From NCBI GenBank assembly GCA_030063045.1, contig JAQSEB010000037.1, positions 806,001-870,000 on the forward strand: a DNA stretch of 64,000 nucleotides, read 5' to 3'. Below the pieces are notes generated by a model. That model was not told the origin of the DNA, did not search any database, and saw only the letters and a program-made list of their open reading frames with translations. Shown here in pieces: positions 56,286-64,000 of this stretch (its first letter is position 1; each line of letters opens with the position of its first letter). The stretch comes from Pratylenchus scribneri. Taxonomy: Eukaryota; Nematoda; Chromadorea; Rhabditida; Pratylenchidae. Both the position numbers and the translations under genes were made by a program.

Positions 56286-59200
56286 TGGTCAGTTGAAAAA
56301 GGTAAATATTTTACACATTTTCAATATTTTATTATTTTTTAAATTAATATTTTAACTTTTTATTTAAATAATTAATTAAATATCCAAAAATTAGTACTGA
56401 TTAAAATATCATTTTTAAAGTTGTTCTTCTCATTGATTTTGCAAGAATGGCGCGAAATTTGGTCAACCGGAATTTATGTTTGCCTCAATTGCCTACTTTT
56501 TGCCACCACAAATCTCCTCTATTTGCCTTGGCTCATTCTCGATAATAGAGTACGTAAAAATTATTATTTAATTATTTATATAAAAATATTGAAAAATGAA
56601 TAATTATTAATTTTTAATATTTATTTTCTTCTTAATTAATTAAATTAATTATTTAAAAAAATTAAAAATAAATCCAATTTTTATTCAGCGACATTCCTCG
56701 TGGCCTATTGTGCCAGTCTATTGCTCATTGTGTTGCCAATTCTCCTCCCTGTGTTGGACATTGGCCAATTGACTGGTCGAGGCCCCGTCCAAGCATTTTA
56801 TAATATATGCCCAGTTTTCAAGGGTAGAATTTATTAAATAGTATATTTTAATTTCTTTACTAATGAAGGCATTGGCATAGCCCAAATTGTGTTCTCAATT
56901 TTCATGATGGCCACAATGACCAGGTTTTTGGCATGGATTTTTTTCTACATTTATCATCTCTTCTGGACATTAACCGATGATCGGCCGGGTAAAATTTCTA
57001 ATGAAAAAAAAATTATTGATAAAAATAAATATTGAATTAAAATTGAAGGAAATCGAATAATCCCAAAAAACTCTAATTAATATTATTAAAAAATTAGCAA
57101 GATTTTTAAATGAATTTATTAAATAAATTTGAATACATTTTGAATCCTAAATCCTTGATTAGGCCAATGAAATTATGATTAAAAATTAAATTCCAAAAAT
57201 ATATTAAAATTAAAAAATTTTTTGAATATAATTCATATCAAAAGATGGATTTTTTCCATTCCATCAAACTATATAAAAATTAATAATTACAGAATAAAAA
57301 AAATAATTGAACTTATTGGCTCAGAATATTTTCATAAATTAATTTCGGACATAATTTTAATAAAAAATTGATTGAATAATTTAATCATAAATATTTTACA
57401 TAAATAATTAATTCTTTCATTCCTATTAAAAATCTTTAAAAAACAAATTGCAGGATTGCCTTGGCTAAATTGCAAAAATTTTCCGGAATTTCAATTTGGC
57501 GAATGCCTGGAATCCGCCTCCATCATTTCCGTCAACAATTCCAAATATGCTTTGGAGAGGCGTTTGGCCACATTTCACGATGATTCCGCCCTAAGGCAAT
57601 TCACCGAGTGAGCAAATGGCCTAATTTGCCAATTTAATTGTCCCCAAATTTTGAAGTGTTTTGGACTCGTCCACAACGAACATTGCACAAATTGGCCAAT
57701 TACAAATTCATTGGCTCATTGCCCATTCCATTGTTTGGGCATTGGTTTTCTGTGCAATTTGCTTTGGTGTTCGATGGTTGGGCAAAGTGATGGTGGTAAG
57801 TTTAAATTAAAATTGAAGAAAAAAATATTTTGGGATATTTAAAATTTATAATTGAGGAATTGTCGTTTTTAATCGAAATTTTTTATGAAAATATTTTCAA
57901 AAAATTAGCAAATTATAAATAATTTAAGAGAGCTTTTCAAAATGAAAATATAATTTAAAAATTTAATTTTAATTTCTATACTAAATATTCGGAAAACTAG
58001 TCGAATTAAGTTGAAAAATTTACTCGAATTTCTTTTCTCCTTTTTTTTAAATATTTTTCAAAAAATGAGCAAAAAAAATAATTATAATCAAGGGAGTTCT
58101 TCAAAAATTGTATGGAATATTATAAAAGATGTATATTTTTAATTATTTGATTTTTTGGGATCCAAAATATTCTGAAAATTGGCTGAATTTAGATTACAAA
58201 ATTTTCTTTCAATTTTAATTCATTAAATTTTTAAAATTTATTTTTTTTATTTTATGGGTCTAAAATTATTTTAAAATTGCTCGAATTCATCTGAAAATTT
58301 GCCTTTTCAAATTAATATTAAAATACTTAAAATATATTTAATTAATTTATGATTAAAGACTTTGCCATATAAAATTACAAAAAATAAAATTTCCCAAATA
58401 TTAAATAATTTTTTTCAACGCAGTTTACCCTTTTTGTGCCAATTGTCCTCTTGTTTGGCCTTTTTGATCGTTCAATGTTCCTTGGTGGTGCATTGGAAAT
58501 GTTTCAACCATTTTTCATGAATTCCTTGAATTGGGAAAGGCTAAAAGATTGGATGGTTTGGAAAACTGCCGCAGAGCAAGCAATTATTGCCACTGGCCTA
58601 GGCTTTGGAGCATTCATCACTTTGGGCTCCTACAACAAACGATCCAACAATTTGGTTCAGTAAGTTTTTATTTTTTAATATGAAAAAAATATTGGTAAAT
58701 TTATTGGGATTTGTAAAAGTGGATTGAAAATTTGAAGTATCAAAATTTGGATTTTTAAAAGTAAATCAATTTTTTAGTGAATTAATTAGCTTTAAGAATG
58801 TAAATTTGATTGAAATTGGCAAAAAATTTATGAATAAAAAAGGGCAAAATAGGTAAAAATTTAACTATTTTCTTTATTTTGGTTCAGCCGATCAATAATT
58901 TTTGATCAATCATTTTATTCAATAATGATATATGGAAAGTGCTTAACCTAATGATATAAAAATTTAATTATTTGTTTGAAAATTATGGATATATTGATCA
59001 ATGCCCAAAATTCGATTTATCGAAATTTTTATATAATTTTCTGATTTTAAATTTTATTTAACATAAATAATTTTTAAATAATTTTACCTCAAATTTTCAG
59101 AGACAGCTTTCTCCTTCTTTTTGCCCACATTTTAATCAGTGCCCTCCAATTGGCCACAATTATTGCCCTTGTTGGCCATATCAGCCAAAAAGTGGACCTT

Positions 59201-60218
59201 TCACCCGGCGAACTAATTTCACAGGGTGAATATAAAAATCATTGACTGTCCAAAAATATTAATAAATTTTCCCCTCATCAGGCGAGAATCAATTTTTCCA
59301 GTTGATCGTCTATTTGGCCTATATTCCGCATACAAAAATATTTGCTGGGATGTTCCTCTTCATGGTGGCATTCATTGCTTAATATTTTTGTATAGAATTT
59401 TTTAATTAATTCATTAAATTTTGACCAATTTTCAGTATGTCCTGGCACTTGGCATTTTGGCAACTTTTGAAGATGCTTTAGGCGAAAAATGGTCAAGGGT
59501 CAGTCAATAATAAATTTATGGAATTTAATTATCAAAATATTTTCATTAATAATTTATGCTGAATTTAATTATTTTTAATTTATTTTTAGTTCTGCCCTCG
59601 TTGTTCATTGTTTTTCATTGGCCTTTTTTGTTTGTGCCATTGGAATGAGTGTCAATTGTGTTTTTATAATGCAGGTTTATTTGTAATATAATTATTAAAA
59701 TTTATATTTATCTAAAAAGGGAATCTAATATTAATTTGCCTTAAAAAAAGAATTAATTTATTCAGATTTTTAGTGTCGAAAAATAATCATTTTTTAATGC
59801 CATATGTATAATTTGGCCATTTTTGATTTTTTAAGAAACCCCAACCTCTAGCTTTTAGTCCTAAATCCCATCCTCACTGGAATCCTAAGCCCTAATACCT
59901 AGTTATGGCAAAATTATAAAGCATCAAAAATCAAAAATAAATTATTTTTCGACTCGAAAGAATTTAATTAAATTCAGTCATTTTTATGTAAATTAATATT
60001 TTTCTATAATAATTCCATTAATTTAAATAAAATAAAATGTTTAATAATAAATTTATTAATTTTTTCAGTCCGGCAAATTCAACTATGAATTGGCCACCGG
60101 CTACCTCAAATACATAACTTTGGCCATTATTTTGGCATTTGAGCTTTTTTGCCTTCTCTTTTGTCTATTTCGCACATTCCATATTGCCTCAAAGCAATGC
60201 TGCATTTGCATTCCACAT
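56286..60218 (+). CDS. SLC6-type sodium-dependent transporter, 5' and middle exons
   Basis: Twelve phase-consistent exons: 56286-56301, 56446-56553, 56689-56823, 56869-56988, 57454-57607, 57657-57795, 58424-58659, 59101-59225, 59282-59364, 59436-59491, 59590-59674, 60069-60218. Family hallmarks in order: EKEWREIWSTGIYVCLN then LLYLPWLI (TM1), FLVAYCASLLLIVLPILL (TM2), LDIGQLTGRGPVQAF and ICPVFKG, LPWLNC (EL2), GVRWLGKVM, FVPIVLLFGL (TM5), a Trp-rich segment then GFGAFITLGSYNKRSNN (TM6), and QLATIIALVG (TM7). The family co-transports amines, amino acids or GABA with Na+ and Cl-. The usual TM1 motif NVWRFPYL reads NLLYLPWL, so ion and substrate sites may have changed. The donor at 59492 (GTCAAG) was chosen for phase. 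The last exon has a 1-bp insertion and a transposon at its end, so the gene may be dead or truncated. Confidence 0.72.
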
Positions 60219-61653
60219 CAGGGTTGCCTCGAGTTACTCGAAACTCGAAACTCGAAACCCGAAACTCGGGGTTTTTGGCGACTCGAAACTCGAAACTCGA
60301 CTCGAAGAATTTTCGATCGACTCGATTCGAAACTCGAAATTTTTGGCACTTTTTATTTAAAAATTTTAAATTTTTATCGAACGGATTTTCCTTATTTTAT
60401 TATTTATTTTAAATAAAATCGTCAATTCTTTTTTATTTTTATTTATTTATCATTTTATTTTTATTTGTCATAAATCATATTAAATTTATACTTTAATACT
60501 GAATTATTATGAATTTTTTATCAGAATAGTAAAAATGGCGGAAGAAGATTCGATTTGGCATTATTTTATTGAATTGACCAACGATTTTGTCAAATGTAAA
60601 AATTGCGAATAGAATCAAAAACGAGAAAAAACTAAATCAACAACAAATATGAATCGACATTTAAAAAATCATCATAAAGAACTTTATGCTCAATATGTAA
60701 AAGCTAAGTGAATTAAAAAGGTTTAAATTTGTAATTATAACAAAATATATTAATTTTATTAATTAGAAAACTGATTATTCCGACAATTCTCGATCCAAAT
60801 TATAAGTTGAAATTTTTTGATCGAGATCAGAGGGATTTATACAAAAAATGGTTAATGGATGAATTAAGTGAAAATGTCATTGATTTGCCCCAAAATCAAA
60901 CAAATCGTGAGCGAACGCCATCAATTTCACATCAAACCGGAGGTTCAGCTCTTTTGGAGGAATATTTGAATGTAAATTTTAATTAATAATTATTTTTATT
61001 TTAAACTAATTTTTAGGATAATTCTCATGAAGATGATTTATTTTTGTTTATTGACAAAGATGAGGCGGATTTGATTAAGCAGGAAATTGATGCTTATTTG
61101 TTGGAACCATTGCAAAAAAAAAGATTGCTTCAAATATTGGACGCAAAAAGCTGAACAATGGCCAAGATTGTGCAAATTATTCAGGTTATTATTATTATAA
61201 AATGAAATATTTTTTAACATTAATTACGACAATTTAATTGTGCGCCTGTTGGTTCGCAGGAATCAGAACGGCTTTTTTCGACGGCCGGTGCAATTATGAC
61301 TGATTTGCGAAATCGTTTAAGTGCAGAAAATTTGGAGAAGTTACTTTTCATCCATGAAAATCTTCCATTAACAAATTTCGAATATTAACTATTTATTTAA
61401 TCTCAATATTTTTCTGCTATTATTTATTTTTGATTTATGAAAGCAAATTTTAATTCCATTTTCTTCTTTAAATTTGGATAAAAAAATTTTTCTATGTGAA
61501 ATTAATTTTTTTGAATTTGACTCGAAACTCGAAACTCGAAACCCGAAACTCGAGGTTTTTGGCGACTCGAAACTCGAAACTCGACTCGAAAAATTTTGGC
61601 CGACTCGAACTCGAAACTCGACTCGAAGTTTTTGGCGACTCGCGGCAACACTG
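60219..61653 (+). mobile_element. hAT transposon, internally deleted, inserted in an SLC6 exon
   Basis: The 1435-bp element starts CAGGGTTGCC and ends GGCAACACTG (one mismatch; YARNG) and is flanked by perfect 8-bp duplications TTCCACAT at 60211-60218 and 61654-61661. Both ends are packed with ACTCGAAACTCGAAACTCG repeats in opposite orientation. A full hAT transposase needs well over 1.8 kb of coding sequence, so the centre is missing. Transposase fragments are listed separately. The paralogous exon near 62430 (GCGTTCCACTTGTTGCTGG) shows the uninterrupted arrangement. Confidence 0.95.
60535..61388 (+). pseudogene. hAT transposase remnants: BED finger and dimerisation domain
   Basis: 60535-60711 reads a BED-type zinc finger (SIWHYFIELTNDFVKCKNCE, an in-frame TAG, then NMNRHLKNHHKEL) ending in TGA. 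About 60764-60972 reads IIPTILDPNYKLKFFDRD, the segment that follows the catalytic region in hAT proteins. About 61018-61185 continues with KDEADLIKQEIDAYLLEPL, then needs a frame change at a run of A residues to give DCFKYWTQKAEQWPRLCKLF. About 61239-61388 reads APVGSQESERLFSTAGAIM and on to a TAA, the conserved C-terminal dimerisation motif. Most of the RNase-H-like catalytic core is absent, so it is not active. Confidence 0.88.
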
Positions 61654-63299
61654 TTCCACATGTTGCTGGTGTTTAGGCCATTTTTTCCTCTTTTTCAACT
61701 ACGTTTTGCTTGCCATCCGAATTGTAAGTTAATAAAAAAATTTTTTAAAATTATTTTTACAGCATTTTGCATTAGAGATAAAATTAAAAAGCTAAATTCT
61801 TAAATAGATTTTGACGGACCATAAATTCCTTCAAAATAAAAACAATTTTTATTTTTAAAATGACATATTTTTAAATTTAATTCTATTTTTAAAGATCTCC
61901 TCATTTTTGCTCATATTTTTCTCAATACCTTACAATTGCCATATTTGTTGCCCTTCTTCGCCATATCATCCAAAAATTCGACTTTTCACAATTTTACCCT
62001 ACATTTGTTGCTGCTGTTTATAACACATTTATTCTCTTTTTCAACTACATTTTGCCTCTTCAATCCCAATTGTATGTTAGCAAATTTATTTTAAATTAAT
62101 TTTATAAAATTTTATCGGGGACTAAAATAAAAAATTTATTTTCTTAGAAAAATTTAATTAAATCATAATTTATATATAAAAAATTTCGATCAAGATATTT
62201 TGGACTTTTATTAACAATTATAAAGGGAAAAAATAATTCTATAAATTTGCTCATAAATTAAAATTCGGCATTTTAATAATTAATTTAATTTTTCAGCCCA
62301 TTAAATTAATCAATTGGCCACTGGCTACCTCAAATCATAATTTTGGCCTTCATTTTGGCATTTGAGCTTTTTGCCTTCTCTTTTGTCTATTTCGCACATT
62401 CCATATTGCCTCAAAGCAATGCTGCATTTGCGTTCCACTTGTTGCTGGTATTTAGGCCATTTTATTCTCTTTTTCAAATTCATTTTGCCTCATCAATCCC
62501 AATTGCAATTGTATGTTAGAAAATCTATTTAAATTAATAAAATTAAAATTTAAGTAAATAATTTTTTGGAATTTATAAAATATTTTTCAATTTTTTAAAA
62601 GGACAAAAACTTTATAAGTAAAAATCACTATTAAAAATGTAAATCACTTTTAAGGGAATTCACATTTTAATTTTTGCAAATACTTCCAAGTTTCAAGAAA
62701 TATATAAGATTATAATATAAAATATGATTTTATAAATAATTTTTCCTTATTTTAAAAATTTTGCTAAAAAAATTAATTCTTCAATAAATAATTAATTTTA
62801 TATAAAAATTAATTAAACCAAATTTAATTAAATTAAATATTAATTTCCAACTTAAGGCAATTGCTGTCATCAATTTGATAACCTGAAAATGGAGCGAATT
62901 TGTTGGCATCGGAATTGCCATTTTTCCCTTTGTTGCCAAACCCACTTTGGGCATTCTTTGCCATATGCCAGAGTTGCAAACATGGAGGCAGGATTGCATC
63001 ATTCCGGGTATGGAAAGGGATTGAAAATTTATTTATTAAAAAATTGACACATTTTTTTCTAAATAAAGAAATTGCGAAATAAAAATAAAAATTGACTTTT
63101 TAAAAATTAAAAATCAAATTATTATTTAATAAATTCAATTATTTTGGTTAATTAGCCCAATAAATGTGAAAATTTGGATTAAAATATAATTAAAATAATT
63201 TTAATTTTAATTCAGAGATCATTGCCGAATTGGACCAAATCAACGAGGAGGCAATTGCCGCACATTCCCAAGCCCATCGTGAAATGAAATAAATGTTCG

Positions 63300-64000
63300 G
63301 TTGGAGCTTCTCACATTGGCACTGTTCATGATGATTTCCCAACAATTTGAGTGGCATTAATTCTGGTTAATTAAGAAAATATTTAAATCAGGAATATTAA
63401 TTATTCCCATTTTTAGTCATGTTTTATTCGATACAAATTTTCAAGGGCGCCCGGACTCAAGGATCAATGTAAATTAATTTTAATTCAATTTTAATAATAG
63501 TAAATATTTTCCAGTGGCCAAATTATGCTGTTGAAATAAATGCGATGGGCGCAATAATCAATATGTTCATGACATCTGTATCCGTCTATTTGGTACAATT
63601 TATTTTATTATTTTCCATCTTTTTCCCTTCAAAATAGTTCAAATTTAAGGTTGAACATCGCAAATTCGATCTTCGCTCTTTGCATTGTCTGAATGATTGG
63701 AATTTGCTTTTACCATTGCGATAATTGCGCAATTTCCATTCTTGTTGCCAAGGTTGATTTCTTCCCATTTCCATTATTTACATAATCCATCCATTTTTAA
63801 GTCTATTGAATGGTTCTCATTCATGTCCATCATTTTTGTGCTTCTTTTTGTCATTTCATTCGCCGCTGGGTGCCTCTGGTATTGATAATATAGTCATTAA
63901 ATTGTATTTTTATTTGTGTATATTTTAGACTCTCAATTCCATGGTTCTATGTGAATGAACAATGAAGTGTTTTCCCATTGAATGCCCCTCATTTGGTTTT
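63300..64000 (+). CDS. Fragments of a further multi-pass membrane protein gene (partial)
   Basis: Several short splice-bounded open pieces follow the SLC6 stop: a hydrophobic piece LELLTLALFMMISQQFEWH (from about 63304); after TTTTTAG at 63416 a piece VMFYSIQIFKGARTQGSM ending at GTAAAT; after TTTCCAG at 63513 a piece WPNYAVEINAMGAIINMFMT and on to SVYL ending at GTACAA; and after AAG pieces near 63650-63890 including SIEWFSFMSIIFVLLFVISF. The third piece resembles the W-x-n-G-W-I-hydrophobic pattern near the SLC6 C-terminus, so this may be a second, possibly decayed SLC6-like unit. Not all pieces join in phase. The gene runs off the window or is broken. Confidence 0.3.

Larger units (their letters stand above)
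60149..63291 (+). pseudogene. Decayed 3' half of the SLC6-type gene with duplicated exons
   Basis: After ILAFELF the host frame has six T residues where the paralogous copy at about 62370 has five. Removing the shift gives AFSFVYFAHSILPQSNAAFA, as expected for TM10. The exon is then cut by the hAT element and resumes at 61654. A degenerate copy of the 59101 exon is at about 61890-62000, and a second copy of the 60069 exon is at about 62310-62510 with its own lesion (CTCAAATCATAA). The exon at about 62857-63008 reads AIAVINLIT, TGA at 62884, then KWSEFVGIGIAIFPFVAK. The final exon, about 63216-63291, reads IIAELDQINEEAIAAHSQ and ends at TAA. Whether any isoform bypasses these lesions cannot be judged from sequence. 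Confidence 0.65.

Noticed and set aside
59499..59600. Frameshift between SLC6 exons at 59498 and 59590
   Set aside because: Using the donor GTCAAG at 59492 restores phase and gives the expected hydrophobic segment, so no lesion needs to be assumed here.
1..64000. tRNA, rRNA or spliced-leader genes
   Set aside because: No B-box-like GGTTCGANNCC with a cloverleaf, rRNA stretch or nematode SL1-like sequence was noticed by eye on either strand; a covariance-model scan was not possible.

Overview
The window looks like a piece of a nuclear animal genome, most likely a nematode. It is very A+T rich by eye, and its genes are split into many exons by introns ranging from about 40 bp to several kb. 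Acceptors are mostly TTTCAG, TTTTAG or AAG type, and the families present are common in nematodes (F-box protein, SLC6 transporter, Ulp1-type protease). A plant-parasitic tylenchid such as a root-knot nematode would fit, but no species marker was recognised, so this is inference. Four multi-exon genes were reconstructed by hand, all on the + strand; exon phases agree across every junction used. No tRNA, rRNA or CRISPR array was seen.

Layout. 1-2916 is non-coding with a tandem duplication. 2917-11705 is a 13-exon gene (1246 aa) for an acidic single-pass membrane protein with an LC3-interacting-like WSLL motif near the N-terminus, coiled coil and four W-[LM]-F-x-R repeats; the layout recalls ER-phagy receptors of the CCPG1 type. 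12642-18199 is a 7-exon F-box-like gene (509 aa) whose introns hold a hAT-like MITE, a Merlin element, a TTCCGGAA tandem array and a large foldback element. 18.4-21.3 kb is two satellite blocks bounded by copies of one 30-bp motif. 21.3-27.9 kb is mostly duplicated non-coding DNA with one small minus-strand ORF. 27.98-28.62 kb and 31.3 kb carry candidate exons of an unrecognised gene. 31.75-35.43 kb is a composite of three satellites. 36.0-37.2 kb is a hAT MITE with a second hAT MITE nested in it. 39.5-41.6 kb is a diverged copy of 29.1-31.2 kb carrying two younger insertions.

41641-54930 is a 9-exon gene (426 aa) joining an HMG-box-like N-terminus to a C48/Ulp1 protease domain; its introns carry MITEs, minisatellites and a foldback. 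54953-55935 is a GA-rich repeat element. 56286-63291 is an SLC6-type transporter gene: the 5' exons are intact, but the 3' half has a 1-bp insertion, a 1.4-kb hAT element with a perfect 8-bp target duplication, decayed exon duplicates and an in-frame stop. The right end holds further fragments of a membrane-protein gene.

The unifying theme is mobile-element load. At least eight hAT-type elements are seen, most with termini of the form YARNG, 8-bp target duplications and a dense family-specific motif repeated near the ends. Merlin, foldback and TA-flanked elements are also present, nearly all in introns or intergenic DNA.
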